A stretch of DNA of 64,000 nt from Oligoflexales bacterium (GTDB lineage: Bacteria > Bdellovibrionota_B > Oligoflexia > Oligoflexales > RGVZ01), in the NCBI GenBank assembly GCA_947494335.1, contig CANLUT010000007.1, forward strand, positions 1 to 64,000, given 5' to 3'. The notes below the pieces were generated by a model that saw only the letters and a program-made list of their open reading frames with translations, was not told the origin of the DNA and searched no databases. Below, in pieces: positions 8,551 to 15,928 of the stretch; positions within the stretch are counted from its first letter, which is position 1, and each line of letters begins with the position of its first letter. The position numbers and the translations under genes are program-made.

Positions 8551-10062
8551 ATGCCAAAGTATCAAGTGAACCTATGGAAACTCATTCGATCGATTTCATC
8601 GACGACATGGATTGTTTTTTCTGGTGCAGCCACAGCGACAGCAACTCCGAACAGCGAGTTGTCATCTGCATCCAAGGAACTTTCATCGAGTGAGTTCACG
8701 AAGATTGAGGAAGCCATTTTCGATGCGATTGAAAGCGATTTGCCTAAACTAGAAATTAGGGTCGCCCGCATGCTGCAGAACAACCCGGGAAATATCCATG
8801 CAAATTATCTGATGTCGACACTTCTTCTCAAAATGTACACGACCGATCCTGGATCATTCATACTCATTAAGCAAAGTACAGATTTGGCCGCGCAGACCTA
8901 CGACCTAAGCCGAAAGAATGAATTAGGGATCGCAGCCCTAGCAAATATTCTTGAAATTTCTGGAGAGTCTGAGAGAGGACTATCCATGCTCAACGAGGTC
9001 GAAAGACGCGGTATTCCTATTGGCTGGCGTACAAAGCTTGCTAAAGCCAAACTCCTGCAAAGTAGTCACAACCCTGAACTTGTTCTGCAAGCTTTAGAGG
9101 ATGCTCTAAGCGACCCACGCGCCTCTCACCACTTGATTTCTCCAGTATTGATCCAAGTCTTGTTGGAAAAATATGATGGAGACGAGCAAATAAATAAGCT
9201 TAAAGAATGGAAAACTCGCTGTAAATCCGTTGCAATGGATCTGGCGCTGGCTGCATCGCATGCGATTAGTGGCGAGAATGAGGCTGCCATGAAAATATAT
9301 TTTTCGATTCTGGAGCAACATCCGAACAATATCGAAGCTTTAATCAATCAAGGGATCATTGCAATGCGACTAAAAAACTACGGTTTGGCAGTCAAGCGCT
9401 TCTCATCAGCCATTGAAAATGGAACCTTGCCAGGAGATATTACGGCTGCTCAGACAAATCTAGCCAATGCCCTGATAAGCGAAAAGCGTCAACCAGAGCT
9501 TGCAAAAAAGGCTGCGTACGATGCAATTAAGGGTGCTAGCGACACCGAGGGCGTTTTAATTGGAATCTTGGCAACATATCGTAAAGAGAGCTCCGTTGGT
9601 GCAACCTTATCTTTCCTTGACGATTTAGAAACGTCCGTCCCAGGTCTTCACTTAGGATATGCCTTAAAGGCTGAATTACTTAGCGAAAAGCTTGGACGCT
9701 ACTATGATGCAATGCAATCATTTACTAACGCCATCACGCTTGAGCCAATGCGTAGTGAGTATTATAACGGACGAGGACTTGCCTGGATGGGTATTGGTCG
9801 AATTGAGATCGCTCTAAATGATTTTGAAAGTGCCACTTTTACAAATCCCGACGATGCCTCCGCCCGCTACAATTTTGCTTGTGCGCTAGCGAGACTGGGC
9901 CGCAAGGAAGATGCCGTCATCGCACTCGGAATGGCCTTTGAAATGGATCAAAGACTCATGATTCATGCTCAGACGGATCAGGATTTGGCATCACTGAGAC
10001 CTGAGCCCTCTTTCAAAGCATTGTTCGATGGAAACTCAAAGCAATTTAGCGTGGCCCACTAA
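8551..10062 (+). CDS. Exported TPR-repeat protein
   Basis: A 503-residue protein with a basic N-terminus and a hydrophobic stretch (about 10-30, ending ATATA) that looks like a signal peptide, so it is probably periplasmic. The remainder is built of tetratricopeptide-like helical pairs. The clearest are at about 245-290 (IYFSILEQHPNNIEALINQG), 385-420 (GRYYDAMQSFTNAITLEP) and 420-455 (ALNDFESATFTNPDDASARY). Such domains scaffold protein complexes; no enzymatic domain is visible and the partner is unknown. Its 3' end overlaps the convergent NamZ-like gene by 17 nt. Confidence 0.75.
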   Translation: MPKYQVNLWKLIRSISSTTWIVFSGAATATATPNSELSSASKELSSSEFTKIEEAIFDAIESDLPKLEIRVARMLQNNPGNIHANYLMSTLLLKMYTTDPGSFILIKQSTDLAAQTYDLSRKNELGIAALANILEISGESERGLSMLNEVERRGIPIGWRTKLAKAKLLQSSHNPELVLQALEDALSDPRASHHLISPVLIQVLLEKYDGDEQINKLKEWKTRCKSVAMDLALAASHAISGENEAAMKIYFSILEQHPNNIEALINQGIIAMRLKNYGLAVKRFSSAIENGTLPGDITAAQTNLANALISEKRQPELAKKAAYDAIKGASDTEGVLIGILATYRKESSVGATLSFLDDLETSVPGLHLGYALKAELLSEKLGRYYDAMQSFTNAITLEPMRSEYYNGRGLAWMGIGRIEIALNDFESATFTNPDDASARYNFACALARLGRKEDAVIALGMAFEMDQRLMIHAQTDQDLASLRPEPSFKALFDGNSKQFSVAH

Positions 10063-11242
10063 GCTTTCGAGGATAAATCAGAAGTGGCGACACTTTCTCG
10101 ACATATCCTTGAATTCCTTCATGCCAAAATGGATCAGACAACGAAAAGTCCTTATTAAGGAATTTTTCCGCTGACTTTTGGCTGCCGTAAATCAACTTCA
10201 TAGGTAAGGTCTTATGATCATACTCATAGGGAGGATCTTTCCAGGCAAAGCCTCCTTCACCCAACTCAATAGCAGCTCTCACAAGCGCAATTGACAAATC
10301 AAGACTTCGAACCGCTCTGTAGTCAGTTATGTGAATCTGAATGCCTTTGCAGGTTTTGCCAGCCCATTTTTGCGATGTGGGTTCGAATTGAGCATCACGA
10401 ATAAAAACACCTGGTGACTCACCACCAAGAAGGTTCATGACTCTTTCCCGATACACGGAACCCTCGGGGATATATGGGGCTCCAATCAGCTGAAACGGCA
10501 AACCAGTTCCACGGCCTTCCGATATGTTTGTACCCTCAAATATAACTGTACCTGGATAAACATAAACTGGGTCTATGGTCGGAAGATTTGGTGATGTTAA
10601 AACCCACGGGCGACCTAAGTCACTCCAATAACTTTTTGGATCCCAGCCTTTAAGTTCGACAATTTCTAGTTCGCATCCAATGAATGAATTAAAGAATTTC
10701 GCCGATTCACCAGCAGACAATCCATGTCGCATGGGAATGGGATACTCGCCGACAAATGAAGTACTATCCATGTCCAACACCCGCCCCTCGCACACCATAC
10801 CACCGACGGGATTTGGACGATCCAGGACAACCACTTTTTTTCCATGTTTTTTTGCTGCGCGCATACACCCGGCAATCGTCGCTTTCCATGTATAAATGCG
10901 ACAGCCGACAATCTGCAAGTCGATCACTATTGTATCTAGGTTTGACAGCATTTCGGCTGTTGGTTCTCTAGTCTCCGAATACAGACTAAAAAGCGGAATT
11001 CCAAATCTGGAAAACTGCCCATGACCAGTCTCGATCATGTTGTCCTGCTTCGTACCGTAAAACCCGTGCTGAGGTCCAAAAAGCGCAGTAAGCCTTGGTC
11101 CAAGCACTGTTTTTAAAACGTCCCATGCCGGCAAAAATTCAGAGGTGACCGATGCCTGATTACACACGAGGCCACATCGTCCCCACGATCGAGCCAAAGA
11201 GCTGTCAGCCGACACACGCTCCAAACCAACCAGACATTTCAT
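10046..11242 (-). CDS. DUF1343 / NamZ-like exo-beta-N-acetylmuramidase
   Basis: 398 residues matching the DUF1343 family (glycoside hydrolase GH171, NamZ), which releases MurNAc from the non-reducing end of peptidoglycan fragments. Family hallmarks are FGPQHGFYG (about 54-62), the Rossmann-like strand DTIVIDLQIVGCRIYTW (about 103-119), DRPNPVGG, and the long signature PTIDPVYVYPGTVIFEGT followed by SEGRGTGLPF. No signal peptide is visible at ATG 11242, which has AGGA at good spacing, so a cytoplasmic recycling role is more likely than secretion. Preceded at 17 nt by an 80-residue gene in the same direction. Confidence 0.85.
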   Translation of the reverse strand: MKCLVGLERVSADSSLARSWGRCGLVCNQASVTSEFLPAWDVLKTVLGPRLTALFGPQHGFYGTKQDNMIETGHGQFSRFGIPLFSLYSETREPTAEMLSNLDTIVIDLQIVGCRIYTWKATIAGCMRAAKKHGKKVVVLDRPNPVGGMVCEGRVLDMDSTSFVGEYPIPMRHGLSAGESAKFFNSFIGCELEIVELKGWDPKSYWSDLGRPWVLTSPNLPTIDPVYVYPGTVIFEGTNISEGRGTGLPFQLIGAPYIPEGSVYRERVMNLLGGESPGVFIRDAQFEPTSQKWAGKTCKGIQIHITDYRAVRSLDLSIALVRAAIELGEGGFAWKDPPYEYDHKTLPMKLIYGSQKSAEKFLNKDFSLSDPFWHEGIQGYVEKVSPLLIYPRKLSGPR

Positions 11243-11259
11243 AATTGTTCCTGCAAGAG

Positions 11260-11502
11260 TTACAGACCGAGACGTTGTCCGATCCTGGACACTAAATTAC
11301 CCAAGCAATCGTCTACTGACTTACCGCTGACGGACTCAACAAAGCTATTGCGATCCGTAGAATGCTCTCCGTGGCCTGTGAAGGTCCCATCACTGAATTC
11401 GTCGATTTCTAATTGATAAGTCACGCCCTTCACCATGTAAGTGAAGTTGTGGACTTTGAATAACTTGCCCCCGGCGTGAACTTTAATATCTTTCCATGAC
11501 AT
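11260..11502 (-). CDS. Small conserved-looking protein upstream of NamZ-like gene
   Basis: 80 residues, not recognised. It is soluble, with no signal peptide; the N-terminal half reads as beta strands (SWKDIKVHAGGKLFKVHNF, then YQLEIDEF) and the C-terminal part as an amphipathic helix ending SRIGQRLGL. A proper ribosome-binding site AGGAGA lies 8 nt before ATG 11502, supporting a real gene. Just 17 nt separate it from the NamZ-like gene, so the two are probably co-transcribed. It could be a regulator, chaperone or accessory protein of that hydrolase, but this is context only. Confidence 0.6.
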   Translation of the reverse strand: MSWKDIKVHAGGKLFKVHNFTYMVKGVTYQLEIDEFSDGTFTGHGEHSTDRNSFVESVSGKSVDDCLGNLVSRIGQRLGL

Positions 11503-11635
11503 GAGGATTGTCTCCTGGGAATTTTTTGCTTGTGCTGATCAAACTATTAATGACTTTTAGAACTGACCTCTAGTTTACGTTATTTGGACATATCTAGTCC
11601 ATAAACCGGCAAGATTTCAGTAACATGCATCATCC

Positions 11636-11665
11636 TTGCTGTATTGAGTCGTCTTTTGGTAAGAT
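11636..11665 (+). promoter_or_regulatory. Possible promoter of the structured RNA
   Basis: TTGCTG (11636-11641), 18-bp spacer, TAAGAT (11660-11665). If used, the transcript would begin within the perfect hairpin at 11670-11690, giving an RNA with a protected 5' end. The match is weak and the placement is the main support. No gene is visible in the flanking sequence 11503-11635. Confidence 0.3.
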
Positions 11666-11721
11666 AGTAATGAGGTCACAAAGACCTCATAGACTATACG
11701 TCTAGGAAAGGAGGTGGTGCT

Positions 11722-11772
11722 GTGGGTTGTTGTAAACAAAACCCTAGTAGCGCGGAGGTGCGTGTCTCTTAG
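11722..11772 (+). CDS. Possible 16-residue peptide inside the structured RNA
   Basis: GTG at 11722 is 7 nt downstream of AAGGAGG, an ideal distance, and opens a 16-codon frame MGCCKQNPSSAEVRVS ending at TAG 11770-11772. The adjacent cysteines and lysine are notable for so small a peptide. The ribosome-binding site matches the complement of the 16S 3' end over 10 nt, stronger than any other gene in the window. The reading frame overlaps two RNA stems, so it may be a leader peptide, a tiny functional peptide, or chance within a non-coding RNA. Confidence 0.35.
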   Translation: MGCCKQNPSSAEVRVS

Positions 11773-11797
11773 CTGAGACATCGGACCTGAAAGCTAC

Positions 11798-11856
11798 CAA
11801 CCGGCTCCCCTCCTTTCACAAATGGTTTCTTGATGGGGATGCCGGTTGCTCTTTTT
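11798..11856 (+). terminator. Intrinsic terminator of the structured RNA
   Basis: Stem CAACCGGC (11798-11805) with GCCGGTTG (11841-11848), extended by TCCCC (11806-11810) with GGGGA (11835-11839) across one bulged T, followed by CTCTTTTT (11849-11856). It separates the RNA from the carboxypeptidase gene at 12027. Confidence 0.8.
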
Positions 11857-12026
11857 CCACCCCTCCTCATCCCTATATGTCGCCCTATTAGACAGTGTGG
11901 ACCTTTTAGCCATCCCAAGACCGCTTCAATTGATATAACTATCTAATATAACTTAATAAATTTTCATAAGCTTTCCTTATTTTATGGCACTGCTCTTGCA
12001 ATCATACAGGCAAGGAGCCTAATGCC

Positions 12027-13052
12027 GTGACCTACTTGAAGACTAAAACAACATGTCAAAGCCGCACGATTATTACCGTGCTCCTGGCTAGTCTTTTTTT
12101 GGTTTATGGCAACGCCTACGGCAAAGATGGTTTCGGACTGGACGAATTTAAAAGGCCGGCTGAAGTTATAACCAAACCGGCTCAACCATATCGAACAAAG
12201 TTTGGTAACCCGATTCATGTCTATACGATTAAAAATAGCGATAACAACCAAGACGCCTCAACCGTGCGCTTTTTGATCCAAGGTGGCCTACATGGAAACG
12301 AACTACTCGCAAGTGAGTACGTAGGCTGGCTAGCAAAAAGATTTGCAAAAGGAGAGAGCCTCCTCAATACGATCAACTCGGGTAATGTAGAAATCGATTT
12401 CATTCCATTTGCAAATCCGGACGGTACAATTCAATTCACGCGTTACAATGGAAATAAGATCAATCTAAATAGAAATTTTGGTGTTCTCTGGGGAACTACC
12501 AAGGAAAACCCTGGGCCAAAAGCATTTAGCGAGAGTGAGACAAGGGCTATCCGCGATCTTTTAACAACTCGTAACTATGCTGGTTCAATAGACGTCCACG
12601 GCTATGTGAATTGGGTCGTAATTCCAACTTCACCAAACGATGGACTTCAGGGACTCCCTACCGTCAATAAAACAAGGGTTGAGGCCTATGAGAAATGGAG
12701 AAAGTCCGTTGAACGTGAAACAACTAAAACAATGCCTGGCTACCAAGTAAAAACTGCCGGTGCATTAGGTGATGGCGGTGCCTTTGAAGATTATGCATGG
12801 TGGGGCGCTGGCGTTCCCTCTGCTTGTCTTGAGGTCTTTTCGGAAGAACGTTACATCGCGAAGACATTAGCAGGAAAAGTATTTGACTGGATCACGCCGA
12901 GTATTTTTACGCGCAACAGAGCCGATGCCAGCATGACAGACACTTTCCTGATATATGAGTCTTACATGCATGGGCTTTTTATGGAGGCTCTGAAGCTACG
13001 ACCTGAAGGTTCAGGAAACAAAGAGCTGGCCGGCGATATTTTAAAGAAATAA
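12027..13052 (+). CDS. Exported M14-family zinc carboxypeptidase-like protein
   Basis: 341 residues with a signal peptide (hydrophobic 15-27, cleavage near NAYG-KD). Zinc ligands of metallocarboxypeptidases are visible: His89 and Glu92 in GGLHGNEL and His191 in DVHGY. The substrate-binding Asn-Arg is in NLNRNF (148-151), and Glu269 in ACLEVF is the likely general base. Family members cleave C-terminal residues from peptides or peptidoglycan stems; the latter fits a periplasmic location. GTG 12027 was chosen because AAGGAG lies 9 nt upstream. Its stop is 1 nt from that of the convergent speE. Confidence 0.85.
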   Translation: MTYLKTKTTCQSRTIITVLLASLFLVYGNAYGKDGFGLDEFKRPAEVITKPAQPYRTKFGNPIHVYTIKNSDNNQDASTVRFLIQGGLHGNELLASEYVGWLAKRFAKGESLLNTINSGNVEIDFIPFANPDGTIQFTRYNGNKINLNRNFGVLWGTTKENPGPKAFSESETRAIRDLLTTRNYAGSIDVHGYVNWVVIPTSPNDGLQGLPTVNKTRVEAYEKWRKSVERETTKTMPGYQVKTAGALGDGGAFEDYAWWGAGVPSACLEVFSEERYIAKTLAGKVFDWITPSIFTRNRADASMTDTFLIYESYMHGLFMEALKLRPEGSGNKELAGDILKK

Positions 13053-13053
13053 T

Positions 13054-13911
13054 TCAGTTAAAATTTCCGTCAATTTTACTAGCGTAAAATTTCGGCAACG
13101 CAAACGCACCCGTCATCAAATCCAAGCTCAGATACTCAAGGCCTTTTTCAACTCGGCTAAAACGCGCTTTATCGAAGGACGCAGGCTCGATCGGCGACTG
13201 AGACGCCACTGTCCACGACCAACTTCCGCGGGGATACGTCGGTATCGGAGCTACGTAGCTTTTTCTGTGTTTAAAACCGCCGCTGATGTTTCTATGGATA
13301 CGCCCCAGTGCATCTTTAGTAAACCACGGGGATTCACTTTGAGCAGCCATTAGACCTCCAGGGCGAAGTGCCGTAGCGACGTCGCGGTAAAACTCCCGGC
13401 TAAACAGTCCTTCTCCTGGCCCAATAGGATCGGTGGAATCCACCAATATGACGTCAATCTCCTCTTTCAGCTCTTTGATAAATGCAATTCCGTCACCGAC
13501 ACGTACCTTTACGCGCTTGTCGACACCTGGATTCAAACAATTTGCCACATGCGGGAAAAACTTTTTGCTTGCATCAATGACCATGGCATCGATCTCGCAA
13601 AGAATCACTTCTTCTACTTCTGGATGTTTTAATATCTCTCTGACCGTACCACCATCGCCGCCACCAATAACGACCACGCGACGTGGATTGTTGTGAAGAC
13701 ACAAAGGGATGTGGGAAATCATCTCATGATAGATAAATTCATCGGCATCGGTAATCATGACCAAGCCGTCAAGAAGTAACATCGTTCCGTAGGCCTTGGT
13801 TTCAACAACGTCGACACGTTGAAACTCGCTTTTTCCACTGAAAAGAACTTCCGTTACAGCCCATCCAGTTCGGATATGATCACTCTCTTGCTCGGTTACC
13901 CACAGATCCAT
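13054..13911 (-). CDS. speE: Spermidine synthase (polyamine aminopropyltransferase)
   Basis: Transfers the aminopropyl group of decarboxylated S-adenosylmethionine to putrescine. 285 residues, normal length. The N-terminal beta domain is followed by a Rossmann-like fold with VVVIGGGDGGTVREI (about 80-94, cofactor loop), CEIDAMVI (Asp after strand 2) and VDSTDPIGPGEGLF (the DSTDP catalytic and gatekeeping loop). The downstream YPRGSWSWT segment is also typical. No speD or arginine decarboxylase gene lies nearby. It is convergent with the carboxypeptidase gene and 33 nt downstream of the ribbon-helix-helix gene in the same direction. Confidence 0.95.
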   Translation of the reverse strand: MDLWVTEQESDHIRTGWAVTEVLFSGKSEFQRVDVVETKAYGTMLLLDGLVMITDADEFIYHEMISHIPLCLHNNPRRVVVIGGGDGGTVREILKHPEVEEVILCEIDAMVIDASKKFFPHVANCLNPGVDKRVKVRVGDGIAFIKELKEEIDVILVDSTDPIGPGEGLFSREFYRDVATALRPGGLMAAQSESPWFTKDALGRIHRNISGGFKHRKSYVAPIPTYPRGSWSWTVASQSPIEPASFDKARFSRVEKGLEYLSLDLMTGAFALPKFYASKIDGNFN

Positions 13912-13944
13912 GAATTAATCCCTCAAATCAGACCACAAACTTAA

Positions 13945-14475
13945 TTAACGACGCTTTTTTTCCTGATTGCGGACATATTCAAGGAATGCCGCCTTATCTT
14001 GCAGAAGGTCCATAGCATTAGCATGCTGGCGAGCCTGTCTCTGAAGTTTTTTCTGAGCCTGGCGATTTCCACCCTGCTGAAATTGGCTACGGTGTTGCTG
14101 ATGACCCTGCTGGGAGTTCCCACTGGCGACATTGCCATTAACATTGCCATTTTGGGGATTCCTATTGAAGTTACCCTGATTGCCGCCGCGCATTGTATGC
14201 TTCCGCTCCACGATCTCCCAAGCGCGTAACACGACTCCCTCGGCTAGAAGTTCGGAGATAAGCTCATCAATGGTCACACCCTCTTCGCGAGCGTTATCCC
14301 GAAGCTTCCTGTGCAGATTCTTCGAAATACGAATCGTCAGGTTCTCTGGCAGCGGCTCTGGCGCCTCATCAAGAACCTCTTCGAGCTCCTCGTCCTGCAC
14401 ATCGCGAGTAACCTGATGATTAGATGTATCAATGCGGTTTCCGCGATTATCAGCGTCCTGATTAAACTTAGCCAT
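13945..14475 (-). CDS. Ribbon-helix-helix protein with Asn/Gln/Gly-rich linker
   Basis: 176 residues in three parts. Residues 1-43 are acidic and polar. Residues 44-85 (NLTIRISKNLHRKLRD then EEGVTIDELISELLAEGV) form a typical Arc/MetJ-type DNA-binding fold. Residues 96-137 are almost entirely Asn, Gln and Gly, and the rest is a basic C-terminal helix (QKKLQRQARQ through the terminal KKRR). RHH proteins dimerise and bind operators; the low-complexity stretch could drive self-association or RNA binding. ATG 14475 has AAGGA 8 nt before it. A GGGCC/GGCCC inverted repeat at 14494-14509 just upstream could be an autoregulatory operator. Target unknown. Confidence 0.7.
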   Translation of the reverse strand: MAKFNQDADNRGNRIDTSNHQVTRDVQDEELEEVLDEAPEPLPENLTIRISKNLHRKLRDNAREEGVTIDELISELLAEGVVLRAWEIVERKHTMRGGNQGNFNRNPQNGNVNGNVASGNSQQGHQQHRSQFQQGGNRQAQKKLQRQARQHANAMDLLQDKAAFLEYVRNQEKKRR

Positions 14476-14493
14476 AATGGATCCTTAAGATTT

Positions 14494-14509
14494 GGGCCGA
14501 ATCTGGCCC
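14494..14509. promoter_or_regulatory. Inverted repeat upstream of RHH gene
   Basis: GGGCC-6 nt-GGCCC, 19 bp upstream of the RHH start codon, could be an operator for the RHH protein or an mRNA hairpin. There is no direct evidence of use. Confidence 0.25.
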
Positions 14510-14590
14510 GTTTGTTCCGAGCCTACGCTCGATCACGTGTGGTGTCGTTCAGCTTAAACTGAAACCTGAGTTAAAATTTTGACTCTTAAA

Positions 14591-15928
14591 TCAATTTGTT
14601 ATTGGGTCATGCCAATGGGCCGAAACGGCTTGAAAATCCGTGAACCCATCATGTGCCTGATTTGACAGGGCTACGTCAAGCGCAAAATCATAAAGTCCCC
14701 GCTTAATCCCGGATATATCAATAAAAACAGCCACGCTTCCCGGACCATACTTTAACCACGGCCAACGACCACTCAGCTCCTGGTTTGAAAAGTCCTTCTC
14801 TAAAGCCAGATAAGGCGGAGGGGACTGTTTAAGCGCCTTTTCATCAACACGAACATTGGCCATAAAACTGCCAATTTTGCTGTGCCCTTTCACTGAAAAA
14901 ACTCCGGAGGGACTGTGATCGAACGCCGTTTTCTTGAAGCCCTCATAACCTGGTCCAGATGCTGGCAAAAATTCTAAATTCGCATCAAGCGACCATGCGG
15001 CATCTTTTGAATACCTCAATATATAGGCCATTCCTGATCCACGACTCAGGTAAGAGGATGGATCAAAAACAAATTCGATTTTTGTCGGGATTTGAAAATA
15101 GTCGTCATAAAACACGAGCTCACTGAATAGATGTAAGTTCAATGCTCCAAAAAATCGTCTTAGCTTTGCGCCGACCGCAACGATACTGCGCACTGGACCA
15201 GAGCGCCAAGACTCAACCTCTGATGTAAAATCTTTTTCACCAAAGTAAAAGGACGGCAGAACGAAGATTCGAGGGATCAGCGGCATTACAAACGAGCTAC
15301 CTGCGAAGACCTGCTTTGGCCCGTCAGACGTTTTCACCATAACGTCGCCAATCAACATCGGCTGCCCCGATCTAAACACATATTTATATTTTGAGGTTTC
15401 TACCTTTGATAAGGTTGGATCAAAAAGTGGCTGAAAAACGTCTTGCGTGGTAATACTTCTGACTTCTCCGATTAGGACTGAGCCCAAGTATGCGTCGCGC
15501 TCGCCGCAAAAATCAACACGTGCAAAATCGATTAGTGATGCTTTAAGATCTTTGGACAACTTCTTGCCATTGAATGGTTCACCTAAACTAGTCCCTTTGA
15601 TGCTGAGCTCATCATTGTTGTCAAAAATCTCATCATCAGTTCCACTCGTGAATGGTATCCCTCCCTCAAGAACATAGTTTTCATCAGCATTCACTTCATC
15701 GATCTGAATCGGTATCTTTGACCATTTTCCGGACCTAAATGTCCATCCCTGAATAGAATGGATAGATCGCCCCCGTAACCAAGACGCTCCTTTGATCACA
15801 ACAGGAAATCGGAAGGTTTTTTGGGGTACACTGGTCGCCACGCAACCATCAGACTTGGCTAAAATCGGCATCGCATTGACTAGCGACACTATGTGAATCC
15901 ATAAAACAGCAACCAGAAAGGTCTTCAT
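14591..15928 (-). CDS. Exported protein of unknown function
   Basis: 445 residues with a clear signal peptide (hydrophobic 3-22, MPILAKSDG after it). The N-terminal third contains FRFPVVIKGASWLRGRSIHS, IPIQIDEVN and DNNDELSIKG, a pattern I associate with poorly characterised exported proteins of delta-proteobacteria-like genomes, but I cannot assign a named family. The rest is beta-rich with two Pro-rich turns and no catalytic motif I recognise. The start overlaps the end of pepP by 4 nt (ATGA), so the two are translationally coupled and the protein is probably made with PepP. Confidence 0.6.
   Translation of the reverse strand: MKTFLVAVLWIHIVSLVNAMPILAKSDGCVATSVPQKTFRFPVVIKGASWLRGRSIHSIQGWTFRSGKWSKIPIQIDEVNADENYVLEGGIPFTSGTDDEIFDNNDELSIKGTSLGEPFNGKKLSKDLKASLIDFARVDFCGERDAYLGSVLIGEVRSITTQDVFQPLFDPTLSKVETSKYKYVFRSGQPMLIGDVMVKTSDGPKQVFAGSSFVMPLIPRIFVLPSFYFGEKDFTSEVESWRSGPVRSIVAVGAKLRRFFGALNLHLFSELVFYDDYFQIPTKIEFVFDPSSYLSRGSGMAYILRYSKDAAWSLDANLEFLPASGPGYEGFKKTAFDHSPSGVFSVKGHSKIGSFMANVRVDEKALKQSPPPYLALEKDFSNQELSGRWPWLKYGPGSVAVFIDISGIKRGLYDFALDVALSNQAHDGFTDFQAVSAHWHDPITN

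Larger units (their letters stand above)
11670..11856 (+). ncRNA. Candidate structured RNA ending in an intrinsic terminator
   Basis: Nearly every base can pair. In order: perfect hairpin ATGAGGTC/GACCTCAT (11670-11690); small hairpin AGAC/GTCT (11691-11703); an extended Shine-Dalgarno sequence AAAGGAGGTG (11707-11716); hairpin GGGTT/AACCC (11724-11744). Next is a long stem GTAGC/GCTAC (11747-11751, 11793-11797) containing AGGT/ACCT (11756-11759, 11785-11788) and TGTCTC/GAGACA (11763-11768, 11775-11780). Last is a terminator stem. The terminator loop carries CCTCCTTTC (11809-11817), complementary to GAAAGGAGG at 11706-11714, so a long-range pseudoknot can form. No known RNA family was recognised. 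It lies in a 524-nt gap otherwise empty of genes. Confidence 0.65.

Noticed and set aside
11771-11791. GCTGAGA followed by ACCTGA, resembling a TPP riboswitch
   Set aside because: The spacing is too short, the flanking conserved GGATAATGCCAGC and GGGGTGC elements are missing, and both words lie inside the helix TGTCTC/GAGACA and its neighbouring ACCT pairing.
14180-14416. Ser/Arg-rich open frame on the plus strand
   Set aside because: It is the antisense of the RHH gene; its composition reflects the reverse complement of Lys/Glu-rich codons, and it has no ribosome-binding site.
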